Assembly (NCBI RefSeq): GCF_016735615.1
Contig: NZ_JAERSF010000001.1
Location: 248,001-312,000 of the forward strand
Direction: 5' to 3'
Length of the DNA stretch: 64,000 nucleotides
Source: Flavobacterium tagetis
GTDB taxonomy: Bacteria > Bacteroidota > Bacteroidia > Flavobacteriales > Flavobacteriaceae
This document shows, piece after piece, positions 9,341 through 17,671 of this stretch. Below the pieces are notes generated by a model. The model was not told the DNA's origin. It was given only the letters and a program-made list of their open reading frames with translations, and did no database searches. Made by a program: the position numbers and the translations under genes. Each line of letters starts with the position of its first letter. Position 1 is the stretch's first letter.

Positions 9341-9788
9341 TAATATTTCCCATTACTTCTTCGGCTAAATCTGCAAAATCCATATCTTCGCCGCTTATTG
9401 ATTTTTCGTATAAATCTTTGTCCCAAATCTCAACTATATTAACCGCAGATGAAAAAACCACATCTTTAGAAATGCTTGCAAAAGTCACTAAGTCTTTTGG
9501 CACAAGTAATCTACCCAATGCATCAACCTCAACCACTTTAACACCAGCAGTAAACCTTCTAATGAAATCGTTGTTCTTTTTTACAAAGCGATTAAGCTTG
9601 TTGATTTTTTTCATCATCGCATCCCATTCTACCATAGGATACAATTCTAAACACGGCTGAAAAACAGAACGCTTCAAAACAAATCCGTCTTGAAGAGAAG
9701 CCGTCAACTGCTTTTTTAAAGGGGCAGGCATCATTAGCCTTCCTTTAGCATCGACTTTACACTCATATGTTCCAACAATTGTGTTCAA
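9315..9788 (-). CDS. mraZ: MraZ, transcriptional regulator of the dcw cluster
   Basis: 157 residues with two SpoVT/AbrB-like MraZ repeats. Each has the DxxxR signature: VDAKGRLMMP (Asp13, Arg17) and VDALGRLLVP (Asp89, Arg93). MraZ proteins form ring oligomers and bind short direct repeats upstream of their own operon. Exactly such repeats lie 46-104 bp upstream here (9834-9892), so autoregulation of the whole dcw operon is likely. It is the first gene of the cluster. Confidence 0.95.
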   Translation of the reverse strand: MNTIVGTYECKVDAKGRLMMPAPLKKQLTASLQDGFVLKRSVFQPCLELYPMVEWDAMMKKINKLNRFVKKNNDFIRRFTAGVKVVEVDALGRLLVPKDLVTFASISKDVVFSSAVNIVEIWDKDLYEKSISGEDMDFADLAEEVMGNINDDEDGIS

Positions 9789-9813
9789 AAAAACTAGTTA
9801 ACATGTTATACAG

Positions 9814-9821
9814 CAAAAATA
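9814..9821 (-). promoter_or_regulatory. Probable -7 element of the dcw operon promoter
   Basis: Read on the minus strand, TATTTTTG matches the Bacteroidetes -7 consensus TAnnTTTG and lies 25 nt upstream of the mraZ ATG. No clear -33 TTG occurs at the usual spacing; the place where it should be (about 9839-9845) is occupied by the MraZ-box repeats. Confidence 0.5.
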
Positions 9822-9833
9822 TAAAAAATATTA

Positions 9834-9892
9834 CCACATTTTACCACTTTATACCACTTTGTTAATAAGTTTAACCACTTTACTACCACATT
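9834..9892 (-). promoter_or_regulatory. mraZ: MraZ-box array upstream of mraZ
   Basis: Five copies of CCAC(T/A)TT on the plus strand begin at 9834, 9844, 9854, 9875 and 9886; on the minus strand they read AAAGTGG or AATGTGG. The three nearest to mraZ are spaced exactly 10 bp apart, one helical turn. Known MraZ sites are tandem short repeats of this kind (AAAGTG(T/G) in Mycoplasma, TGGGN in E. coli). The array overlaps the expected -33 region of the dcw promoter. Confidence 0.8.
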
Positions 9893-10165
9893 CCATAATT
9901 TACAATCAATCAATACCTTAACTATTAATTAACAGATTCTTAAATACGTTATTCATTCAAAAAAATAATGCGCTAATTTTCTTAAAAAATTGATTATAAT
10001 GCATATTTCTTAACATTTGAATATTTTAACAAATACCACTTTAATTACTGATTTTTAATGATTTACAAGTTCTACTCAAATTATCTAGTTAAAAAATGGC
10101 ATCAAAAATTCATTTTTGTGTAATTAACCCTATATTTGTCGAAATTGAAATTGGCATTAGATTAG

Positions 10166-10930
10166 ATGGACAAACACTATAAAAAAGAAGGCAAATACAG
10201 CTATTTCGAAGCTGGAGAAGGAACTCCGATCGTTATTCTGCATGGTTTAATGGGAGGTCTTAGTAACTTTGATGGTGTAGCACAATATTTCCCAACGAAA
10301 GGATATAAAGTTGTTATCCCAGATTTGCCAATATACACCCAAAGCATTTTAAAAACGAACGTAAAAAGTTTTGCGAAATACGTAAAAGACTTTATCACTT
10401 TTAAAGGGTTTGATAAAGTTATTCTTCTAGGAAATTCTCTTGGAGGACACATTGCTTTGTACCATACAAAGCTTTATCCTGAGAAAGTTGCCGGACTTGT
10501 AATTACCGGAAGTTCTGGACTTTACGAAAGCGCAATGGGAGACAGTTATCCAAGAAGAGGCGATTACGAATACATCAAAACAAAAGCTGAAGCTGTATTT
10601 TATGACCCAAAAATCGCAACTCCGGATTTGATTGATGAAGTTTACGCGACGGCTAATGACCGAATCAAATTGATCAAAACTTTAACAATTGCAAAGAGCG
10701 CAATTCGCCATAATATGGCTAAAGATTTGCCAAAAATGGACGTTGAAACTTGTATTATCTGGGGTCGAAATGACTCTGTAACTCCTCCAAATGTAGCTGA
10801 AGAATTTGATAAATTATTACCAAATTCAACTTTATACTGGATTGACAAATGCGGACACGCAGCAATGATGGAACACCCTCAGGAATTTAATGATATTCTT
10901 GAAAAATGGCTTACTGAAAAGAATTTTTAG
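10166..10930 (+). CDS. Alpha/beta-fold hydrolase
   Basis: 254 residues, a compact alpha/beta hydrolase without signal peptide, so cytoplasmic. The oxyanion region is HGLMGG (26-31), the nucleophile elbow GNSLGG gives catalytic Ser91, the acid is probably the Asp in WGRNDSVTPP, and the base is the His in CGHAAMMEHP. The substrate cannot be told from the sequence; relatives include meta-cleavage hydrolases and esterases. It lies 44 bp upstream of engB on the same strand and they may be cotranscribed. Confidence 0.88.
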   Translation: MDKHYKKEGKYSYFEAGEGTPIVILHGLMGGLSNFDGVAQYFPTKGYKVVIPDLPIYTQSILKTNVKSFAKYVKDFITFKGFDKVILLGNSLGGHIALYHTKLYPEKVAGLVITGSSGLYESAMGDSYPRRGDYEYIKTKAEAVFYDPKIATPDLIDEVYATANDRIKLIKTLTIAKSAIRHNMAKDLPKMDVETCIIWGRNDSVTPPNVAEEFDKLLPNSTLYWIDKCGHAAMMEHPQEFNDILEKWLTEKNF

Positions 10931-10974
10931 CCGTTAAAATTTATTTTTTTTAGGAGGTTTTAAAACGAAAGATT

Positions 10975-11595
10975 ATGAAAATTAACACCGCCGAATTTAT
11001 TGTCAGCAATTCTGACGCATCAAAATGTCCGAAGGATTTTTTGCCAGAATACGCTTTTATTGGAAGATCAAACGTAGGTAAGTCATCTTTGATAAACATG
11101 CTTACCAACAACAAAAACTTAGCTAAAACATCTGGAAAGCCAGGAAAAACACAATTAATCAATCACTTTAAAATCAATAATAACTGGTTTTTGGTTGATT
11201 TACCTGGTTACGGATACGCAAAGGTTTCAAAGAAAACAAAATCAATTTTTCAGCAATTTATTACTGACTATTTTGAAAACAGAGAGCAATTAGTTTGTGC
11301 TTTTGTTTTAATTGATATTCGCCACGAAGCACAGAACATTGACATAGAATTCATGTCTTATATGGGCGAAAGCGAAATTCCATTCTGCATTATTTTTACT
11401 AAAGCAGATAAAATTAGCAAAACGAAAATAGATTCGCATATTGCAGCTTACAAAAAACAAATGTTTGCCAACAACTGGGCCGAAATGCCACAGTATTTTG
11501 TAACCTCATCTACAGAATCAATAGGAAAAGAAGAACTTTTATCGTATATCGATCAAGTGAATCAGGAAGTTTTTAAAAACAACTCAGAATTTTAA
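10975..11595 (+). CDS. engB: EngB/YihA, ribosome-biogenesis GTP-binding protein
   Basis: 206 residues, the usual size for the YihA/YsxC/EngB family. GTPase motifs: G1 GRSNVGKS (30-37), G3 DLPGYGYA and G4 TKAD. The LPEYAFIGRSNVGKSSLIN context is typical. The family is required for assembly of the large ribosomal subunit. It follows the hydrolase gene by 44 bp. Downstream lies a stretch of AATTCCAA-type repeats rather than a classical GC-rich terminator. Confidence 0.95.
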   Translation: MKINTAEFIVSNSDASKCPKDFLPEYAFIGRSNVGKSSLINMLTNNKNLAKTSGKPGKTQLINHFKINNNWFLVDLPGYGYAKVSKKTKSIFQQFITDYFENREQLVCAFVLIDIRHEAQNIDIEFMSYMGESEIPFCIIFTKADKISKTKIDSHIAAYKKQMFANNWAEMPQYFVTSSTESIGKEELLSYIDQVNQEVFKNNSEF

Positions 11596-11653
11596 AGTTT
11601 AAATTCCAATTTTTTGAAATTTCAAATTCCAAACTTTAGAAACTCAAAATATT

Positions 11654-11694
11654 AAATCCCAAATTCCAAGTCTTAAAATTGGAATTTAGGATTT
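11654..11694. repeat. AAATCCCAAATTCCAA palindrome between convergent genes
   Basis: The 16-nt arms AAATCCCAAATTCCAA and TTGGAATTTAGGATTT pair at 15 of 16 positions around a 9-nt loop; T-rich sequence follows. Additional half copies fill 11600-11635. It sits between convergent engB and the membrane-protein gene and could terminate both transcripts. Same family as 4562-4590 and 12403-12442. Confidence 0.75.
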
Positions 11695-11710
11695 TTTTAT
11701 TGGAATTTTA

Positions 11711-12367
11711 TCACTGTAGTTTTTTCTTCGTTGCTCTCCTAAAGTTCAAGGCCCTCCATTCTTTATAAATCAAAAATTGATAAAGAATGTAAAAGAGCGA
11801 ATTGAAAAACCAAAAATCGACTACAAACGGCTCCGTAAGTATTATGGAGTCGCTATTTCCAGATAGAAAAATACCGGCACTACTTGTTACATAAATAATG
11901 AGCCCGTTACAGAAATAAAAATAATTATGCTTATCAGTTTTTAAATTTGACACAATAAAATAAAATGCATAAAATAGTAGCGGAATAGAGGTTATCGCCA
12001 CTTCTACTAAATTAAATTCCCAATAAAGCGAAGGTCTCTCATAATATTGATATCCTAGAAAAAGCAATACCAAAACAAACACAATTACCATAATCTGTTT
12101 CAATACTTTATTTGAAAAACTTTTATAAAAGAATAAGTTTAGTGCAATAAACTGGAAATTAAAATAGTAGTGTGAAAGGAAAAAATTAGAATTAGGATAA
12201 AGAAACCCTATAATATGGCAAAGCAATTCCACACAAAACAAAAGAACCAAATAAGCTGTTATAATGCGATATAAGACATCTCTGTTTTTGCAGGTCACAA
12301 AAAACCGTATCGCATTTGCAAGTAAAAAAAACAATCCGACAAGGCTTACCAGAAAAGGAAACAGCAT
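11711..12367 (-). CDS. Polytopic membrane protein of unknown function
   Basis: 218 residues with about seven hydrophobic segments, spread over almost the full length, and a basic C-terminal tail (RRATKKKLQ). Many aromatic residues. I do not recognise a family with confidence; the arrangement resembles the membrane part of some Bacteroidetes sensor proteins, but there is no kinase domain. It lies downstream of gldC on the same strand behind a palindrome that may stop transcription, so an operon link to gldBC is uncertain. Confidence 0.7.
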   Translation of the reverse strand: MLFPFLVSLVGLFFLLANAIRFFVTCKNRDVLYRIITAYLVLLFCVELLCHIIGFLYPNSNFFLSHYYFNFQFIALNLFFYKSFSNKVLKQIMVIVFVLVLLFLGYQYYERPSLYWEFNLVEVAITSIPLLFYAFYFIVSNLKTDKHNYFYFCNGLIIYVTSSAGIFLSGNSDSIILTEPFVVDFWFFNSLFYILYQFLIYKEWRALNFRRATKKKLQ

Positions 12368-12402
12368 ATAATTTGTTTTACTCAGACAATGTACAAAATA
12401 AA

Positions 12403-12442
12403 AAATCCCAAACCCAATATTTAATATTGGAATTTGGGATTT
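12403..12442. terminator. AAATCCCAAA-type hairpin downstream of gldC
   Basis: Arms AAATCCCAAACCCAATAT and ATATTGGAATTTGGGATTT pair with one bulge over about 18 bp with almost no loop. The hairpin begins 19 bp after the gldC stop and has A/T runs on both sides. It could act as a terminator for gldBC. Its sequence belongs to the dispersed AATCCC/AATTCC repeat family of this window. Confidence 0.65.
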
Positions 12443-12460
12443 CTTTTATTTGAAACTTGA

Positions 12461-12793
12461 CTATTTCGTAAGCTCTAATTTTTCTGCGAAGTAATCACAG
12501 AAATCTTTCATCGTGTCAGACATTTTTTCGTCGTCTGTTGCACGTTTGAAAGTGTCCGACATAGCTACTAAAGTCTGGTGGAAGAAAATCTTCATTTCGT
12601 CTACCGGCATATCTTTTGTCCATAAATCGATACGCATGGTTTCTTTTGCTTTACTATCCCAAATTGATAGCATTATTGCTTTTGCTTCTTCAGCTTGAAC
12701 TCCACCGTCTTGCGCACTCCATGTTAGTTTTTCAGGAACGCGGTTTTCGTCCAGTTCTATATTAAATTTAATTTCTGAATTTATATTTGCCAT
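12461..12793 (-). CDS. gldC: GldC, gliding motility protein
   Basis: 110 residues, soluble, no signal peptide, acidic. Sequence and position immediately after gldB match the flavobacterial gliding gene gldC, which improves but is not strictly essential for gliding in F. johnsoniae. The molecular role is unknown. Its ATG overlaps the gldB stop by one base (TAATG), indicating translational coupling. Confidence 0.9.
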   Translation of the reverse strand: MANINSEIKFNIELDENRVPEKLTWSAQDGGVQAEEAKAIMLSIWDSKAKETMRIDLWTKDMPVDEMKIFFHQTLVAMSDTFKRATDDEKMSDTMKDFCDYFAEKLELTK

Positions 12794-13749
12794 TATTTCT
12801 TAGGTTTATATTTTGATTTTTCGAAAATTTCTTTCGGCTCAAGCTTGAACAATTCAGCCAAAGAAACATCATTATTATTTTTCATGTAAGAACGTACCAT
12901 CTGCCAGCCAATCCAAGCTCCCACTCGCCCTGGAGAATCGTTATCTATTTCTAAAAAGAATTTAGAAAAAGGTGCTGAAGCTATAAATCGCGCTCTCAAC
13001 TTTGGATCTTCACTATAAAGCATTTCATTTTCTATGAAATAACGCCACATATAGGCTTCGTTTTCTTCACACCATTTTATCTGCTCTGGAGTATACCCCA
13101 TTTTTTCTGCATCTGTATATTCAGGAATCAGCAAATCTTTTGCATAAAGCTGTTTTCCTTCAAAAATCATTTGAGCAACCAGACTCTTATCAATTGAATT
13201 TGGAATATTTCGATAAGAAAAACTAGAAACCACGTCTGGCATAATCTGTCTTTCTTCAAAGTTCTCTTTTAAGTAATTTGGAAACTCATAAAACTTATGA
13301 TCTTTTCCTAAATACAATTCTAAAGCCACCACTACAAGACTGTCTGCATAAATTGATTTAGCATTATAGTCCATTTCTCCAATAACGGTAATTACTTTAG
13401 GAATTTTAGTTTTAGGAAAATAATATTTTACGTGCTGAAAAAGCTCATTAAATTCTTTGCGAACAGGTTCAAAATTGCTGTATTTTTTCTGAACTTCTTC
13501 GTAAACTTCTTTCCAAATCGGATCATTCATTTTCTGAATCCAGACATTATCATCATTGCCAGGAAAGAAAAACGGATATTGCTTTTTTACTTTCGCAAGA
13601 TCTTGGGGTTTAGTTTCAAAAAACACCTTATCAAATCGTTCCACTTTAATATCAACAGGAATTTCTTCTACTTCTTTTTCAACCTTACTTTTTTGATTGC
13701 AAGACAAAAAAAACAGGCACAGAACCACTGCAAAGCGATATATTTTCAT
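12793..13749 (-). CDS. gldB: GldB, gliding motility lipoprotein
   Basis: 318 residues. The N-terminus MKIYRFAVVLCLFFLSCNQK is a lipoprotein signal with lipobox LFFLSC, so the mature protein is probably anchored in the envelope. Features such as DVKVERFDKVFFETKP and the GRVGAWIGWQMVRSYM segment near the C-terminus are typical of GldB, required for gliding in F. johnsoniae. It pairs with gldC, and nadE is divergent on the other side, the arrangement known from F. johnsoniae. A TATATTTG -7-like element occurs on the minus strand at 13812-13819. Confidence 0.92.
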   Translation of the reverse strand: MKIYRFAVVLCLFFLSCNQKSKVEKEVEEIPVDIKVERFDKVFFETKPQDLAKVKKQYPFFFPGNDDNVWIQKMNDPIWKEVYEEVQKKYSNFEPVRKEFNELFQHVKYYFPKTKIPKVITVIGEMDYNAKSIYADSLVVVALELYLGKDHKFYEFPNYLKENFEERQIMPDVVSSFSYRNIPNSIDKSLVAQMIFEGKQLYAKDLLIPEYTDAEKMGYTPEQIKWCEENEAYMWRYFIENEMLYSEDPKLRARFIASAPFSKFFLEIDNDSPGRVGAWIGWQMVRSYMKNNNDVSLAELFKLEPKEIFEKSKYKPKK

Positions 13750-13848
13750 TTTATTTTAATTAGATTTGTGTTATCAGAATTTTAAGTAATAGCATACTCA
13801 AAATAATTCTGCAAATATACATCCCTGCATTTTAAAACTTAAACTATT

Positions 13849-14655
13849 ATGGCTAAAAAAAGCACAATTCAGACAGAAAAAGTAAATACGCACATTGTAG
13901 AGTGGTTAAAAAATTACGCTACTAATGCAAAAGTAAATGGTTTTGTAATTGGAATCTCAGGAGGTGTAGATTCTGCAGTAACATCAACTTTATGCGCACA
14001 GACCGGACTGAAAGTTTTATGTGTAGAAATGCCAATTCATCAGGCAGAAAGCCAAGTTTCAAGAGGGAGAGAACATATTAATCAGTTAAAAAAACGTTTC
14101 CCAAATGTTTCTGATGTTAAGACTGATTTGACAGAAACTTTTGAATCGTTTAAAACTGCCGTTCCTTCAACTGAGGATACAGCAAAAGTAAATTTGGCTT
14201 TAGCAAACACACGTGCACGTATTAGAATGACTTCTTTATATTATTTAGCAGGAATTCATGGTTTGCTTGTGGCTGGAACTGGAAATAAAGTTGAAGATTT
14301 TGGTGTAGGTTTTTACACAAAATACGGAGATGGCGGCGTAGATTTAAGTCCGATTGCTGATTTAATGAAATCTGATGTATATGCTTTAGGAGAATTTTTA
14401 GAAATTCCCCAGTCAATTTTAACAGCAGCACCTACAGACGGATTATTTGGTGACAATCGTACCGATGAAGACCAATTAGGTGCAAGTTATGACGAATTAG
14501 AATGGGCAATGTTAGCTTCGGAGTCAGGAAAGACGGCGTCTGACTTTGAGGGGAGAGAAAAATCTGTCTTTGAAATTTATAAAAGACTAAACACCAACAA
14601 CAAGCATAAAATGGATCCAATTCCTGTTTGTTTAATACCAAAAACGTTAAAATAA
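13849..14655 (+). CDS. nadE: NadE, NAD+ synthetase (ammonia-dependent type)
   Basis: 268 residues, a single synthetase domain without the N-terminal glutaminase (nitrilase) domain, so probably ammonia-dependent. The PP-loop SGGVDSA is at residues 37-43; GTGNKVEDFGVGFYTKYGDG and the DLSPIADLMKSDV segment are typical. It converts nicotinic acid adenine dinucleotide to NAD+ with ATP. It is divergent from gldB. The response regulator gene follows by 92 bp. Confidence 0.95.
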   Translation: MAKKSTIQTEKVNTHIVEWLKNYATNAKVNGFVIGISGGVDSAVTSTLCAQTGLKVLCVEMPIHQAESQVSRGREHINQLKKRFPNVSDVKTDLTETFESFKTAVPSTEDTAKVNLALANTRARIRMTSLYYLAGIHGLLVAGTGNKVEDFGVGFYTKYGDGGVDLSPIADLMKSDVYALGEFLEIPQSILTAAPTDGLFGDNRTDEDQLGASYDELEWAMLASESGKTASDFEGREKSVFEIYKRLNTNNKHKMDPIPVCLIPKTLK

Positions 14656-14747
14656 CACATTTTAACATTCTCTGCGAGTTATTACAGAATTTATTTATTA
14701 ATTTTACCATTCCAAAAACATGAACAATTCTAAAAAAGGTAAAAATT

Positions 14748-15377
14748 ATGATTAAAGTATGTCTAGCAGACAATCATCCTGTTACGCACTTTGGCGTTAA
14801 GTCTTATTTTAAAGACCACGATCAAATTTCAATTGTTGCCAACGTAGGCAATTTTTCAATGGTTAGAGATATCCTCCAAACTAAGGAAATCGATATTCTA
14901 ATCTTAGACTTAGAGTTAGAAGGTCTTTCTAGTATCTTCGAAATCAAATCAATCCTGAAAAATTTCCCAAAAACAAAAATTGTTATTTTCAGTGATCTTG
15001 CTGAGCAAATGTACGCTCCAAACGCAATTAAAGCAGGGGTTTCTGGGTATGTACACAAAACAGAAAAACTTGAAACATTAGGTCATTCTATTATTAAAGT
15101 ACACGAAGGAAAAATTATCATCAACGAAACAGTACGCAAAAACATGGCACTTATTGCTAAACAAAGCAAAAGTGAGCGTCTGTACAGAAAACTTTCTAAC
15201 CGTGAAATCGAAGTTTTACGTTATTTAAGTGATGGTAAGAAAAATAACGAAATCTCTAAAATCTTAAATCTGAACGAAAAAACAATCAGTACTTACAAAC
15301 TGAGATTATTAACAAAATTAAACGTTACTAATCTAGTTGACTTAGTTAACAAAGCTAAGACTTTAGAAATTATTTAA
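14748..15377 (+). CDS. LuxR/NarL-type response regulator (orphan)
   Basis: 209 residues: receiver domain (about 1-120) plus LuxR-type helix-turn-helix (about 145-205; LSNREIEVLRYLSDGKKNNE). The phosphoacceptor is probably Asp54 (LILDLELEG), with Ser82 and Lys104 in the switch positions. The acidic pocket normally formed by two acidic residues is Asp8-Asn9, so metal binding may be altered. No histidine kinase gene is adjacent. Similar regulators next to gldB/nadE are a flavobacterial feature as far as I recall, but target genes cannot be read from the sequence. Confidence 0.88.
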   Translation: MIKVCLADNHPVTHFGVKSYFKDHDQISIVANVGNFSMVRDILQTKEIDILILDLELEGLSSIFEIKSILKNFPKTKIVIFSDLAEQMYAPNAIKAGVSGYVHKTEKLETLGHSIIKVHEGKIIINETVRKNMALIAKQSKSERLYRKLSNREIEVLRYLSDGKKNNEISKILNLNEKTISTYKLRLLTKLNVTNLVDLVNKAKTLEII

Positions 15378-15420
15378 TCAAAGTCGAAAATCTTAGCCTT
15401 TTAAGAGAATCGAAAATTAT

Positions 15421-15464
15421 AAAAACTCTATCTATTTTGAATTATCAAATTAGATAGAGTTTTT
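15421..15464. terminator. Bidirectional terminator between response regulator and dnaG
   Basis: Arms AAAAACTCTATCTA and TAGATAGAGTTTTT are perfectly complementary, with a second inner stem (TTTTGA/TCAAAT) inside the loop. A run on the left and T run on the right allow termination of both convergent genes. Confidence 0.88.
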
Positions 15465-15470
15465 CTCTTT

Positions 15471-17543
15471 TTAATGATATGGCACCACTACTCGCCCTAG
15501 TTTTTTCGAAAAATTATTAAGTAGTTTAGAATAATCAATCACCATGCTTAAAATCTCCGAATTGTCTTCCTGCGGATTCGTCAGAAGAGAATTCTTTAAT
15601 TCTGCTATGATTGCAGACACCAAGTACCATCGCATAGCAAATATGGTCTCAGAAACATTCTGCTCAATTGTTTCACTTTTTTGTTTTGGAAAAATATTCT
15701 GCCCTTCCCAATTATGAATGGTCAACCTTTCGTCTTCCATTAATATATTGGTCACTTCTTGAGCAAATTCAGGTTCTAAATGCATCAAATATCTATCTAA
15801 ACTAAAAGTTTCATTCTGATTATAAAAATCAATAATATTAGTGTAAATATTTTTAAATAAAACATTCGACAACTCTATCTCATCCTCCTGAAGACTTAAA
15901 TATATTTTTTCGAATACTTTATACTTTCTTTTTTCAGAAACCTCTTTTACATTTCCTTCTTCATCAGCTTTCAAGAAAACATCTTCAAAATCTTCTACTA
16001 CACTTCCGTACAAAAGTAGAACCTCAATTACTTTCCTTTCGAAACCATATAAAATATCAACTTTTTGAGCTTGTTGCGGCGGGTTATACCCTTGATCTCC
16101 TGGATAATCGTAACCTTCGGGCGGACCTGTCCTTGGATCTTCAGGATCTCCTCCTGAAAAGGTTCCTGCCTGCGGAGGCTGATTCCTAACAACCTCAAAA
16201 GGCTTTTGTTCTTGTTTCTGCTTTTTATTCGCTTCAGCAATATCTTTCTGAATAAGCTGCGCCAAAGTACTCGTAAGAACCTGCTCCGAAATATCCATAA
16301 TTCGAGCACATTCTTGAATATATACTTCTCGCTGAATACGATCTGGTATTTTAGAAATACTCGCCACCATATCACGAATCAGATCGGCCTTTTTTATCGG
16401 GTCGTTTTTAGCTTCGCCCATTAAAATCGAAGCCTTAAACTGTATAAAATCTTTACTGTTATTTTCTAAGTAAGCAACTAAATCATCATGCGAATTTTTA
16501 CGGGCAAAACTGTCTGGATCTTCTCCTTCGGGGAAAGAACAAACACGAACGTTCATCCCTTCTTCCAAAATCAAATCAATCCCTCGAATCGCCGCTCTTA
16601 AACCGGCAGCATCTCCATCAAAAAGAACGGTGATATTTCGTGTCAAACGATTTATCAAACGAATCTGATCCGGCGTTAAAGCTGTTCCAGACGAAGCCAC
16701 AACATTTTCTATTCCAGCTTGATTGAACTGAATCACGTCGGTATAACCTTCTACCAAATAGCAGTTATTTTGCTTAGCGATAGATTGTTTTGCATGATAA
16801 ATTCCGTAAAGGACTTTACTTTTATGGTAAATATCACTTTCTGGCGAATTCAGGTATTTTGCAGCTTTTTTATCATTGGTTAAAATACGTCCTCCAAAAC
16901 CCAAAACTCGACCCGACATACTTTGAATTGGAAACATTACGCGTCCTTTAAATCGGTCAAACGGGCGGTCTTCTCTTGGAATTGTTAAACCGGTGCTTTC
17001 TAGAAACTCTAATTTATATCCTTTTCCTAACGCCTCTTTTGTCAGAGCATCCCAAGTTTCTGGAGAATATCCTAAGTTGAATTTTTTAATAGTTTCGTTG
17101 GTAAATCCTCTTTCTTTAAAATAAGATAAACCAATCGCTTTTCCTTCTTCAGAATTAACCAAAACATCCTGAAAATATTTGGCCGCAAATTCAGAAACCA
17201 AGTACATACTTTCACGAAGATCTGTATTTGCTTTTTCTGCTTCTGTCTGTTCTGTTTCTTCAATTTCGATATTGTATTTTTTAGCTAAATATCGAATGGC
17301 TTCTGGATAAGTAAACTGCGAATGTTCCATTAAGAATTTAACAGAATTCCCTCCTTTTCCTGTACTAAAATCTTTCCAGATTCCTTTTGCTGGAGAAACC
17401 ATGAACGACGGTGAACGCTCATCTGAGAATGGACTTAAACCTTTAAAATTACTTCCTGCGCGCTTCAAATTCACAAAATCACCAATAACCTCCTCTACTC
17501 GAGCAGTTTCAAAAACAGAATCAATGGTGGCTTGTGAAATCAA
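15471..17543 (-). CDS. dnaG: DnaG primase with degenerate N-terminal zinc-binding domain
   Basis: 690 residues, probably starting at TTG (17543), which gives MISQATIDSVFETARVEEVI as in other Bacteroidetes primases. Toprim core motifs are intact: EGYTDVIQFNQAG and LFDGDAAGLRA. It makes RNA primers at the replication fork with DnaB. The N-terminal module (residues 30-66) aligns with the CHC2 zinc ribbon (compare CPFHxEKTPSF and HCFGCGxGG), but the four ligands are Ser37, Ser40, Asp58 and Thr61, so zinc cannot be bound in the usual way. The C-terminal part is acidic with a proline-rich linker near residues 435-480. A possible minus-strand -7 element TATTTTTG lies at 17575-17582. Confidence 0.95.
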   Translation of the reverse strand: MISQATIDSVFETARVEEVIGDFVNLKRAGSNFKGLSPFSDERSPSFMVSPAKGIWKDFSTGKGGNSVKFLMEHSQFTYPEAIRYLAKKYNIEIEETEQTEAEKANTDLRESMYLVSEFAAKYFQDVLVNSEEGKAIGLSYFKERGFTNETIKKFNLGYSPETWDALTKEALGKGYKLEFLESTGLTIPREDRPFDRFKGRVMFPIQSMSGRVLGFGGRILTNDKKAAKYLNSPESDIYHKSKVLYGIYHAKQSIAKQNNCYLVEGYTDVIQFNQAGIENVVASSGTALTPDQIRLINRLTRNITVLFDGDAAGLRAAIRGIDLILEEGMNVRVCSFPEGEDPDSFARKNSHDDLVAYLENNSKDFIQFKASILMGEAKNDPIKKADLIRDMVASISKIPDRIQREVYIQECARIMDISEQVLTSTLAQLIQKDIAEANKKQKQEQKPFEVVRNQPPQAGTFSGGDPEDPRTGPPEGYDYPGDQGYNPPQQAQKVDILYGFERKVIEVLLLYGSVVEDFEDVFLKADEEGNVKEVSEKRKYKVFEKIYLSLQEDEIELSNVLFKNIYTNIIDFYNQNETFSLDRYLMHLEPEFAQEVTNILMEDERLTIHNWEGQNIFPKQKSETIEQNVSETIFAMRWYLVSAIIAELKNSLLTNPQEDNSEILSMVIDYSKLLNNFSKKLGRVVVPYH

Positions 17544-17624
17544 TGTGTATTAAATTTTAAAAGTTGAGAGCTTGCAAAAATACGTAAATCTTGTTGGAAT
17601 TTTAATCATTTCAAACCAAAAAAA

Positions 17625-17642
17625 GCATCTCTCTCGAGATGC
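17625..17642 (-). terminator. Terminator of the sigma/anti-sigma operon
   Basis: GCATCTC and GAGATGC form a perfect 7-bp stem with a 4-nt loop, about 30 bp after the stop at 17672. On the minus strand it is followed by a run of T (complement of 17617-17624). It lies upstream of dnaG. Confidence 0.8.
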
Positions 17643-17671
17643 CCTTTTACTAACTAAACTTAATTTTATAT

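Larger units (their letters stand above)
9789..10165. other. Divergent intergenic region between mraZ and the hydrolase gene
   Basis: 377 bp of very AT-rich sequence without a supportable gene. It holds the dcw promoter and MraZ boxes near the left end, and a TATATTTG (10131-10138) that could be the -7 element of the plus-strand hydrolase gene starting at 10166. I see no other structure in 9900-10120. Confidence 0.6.
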
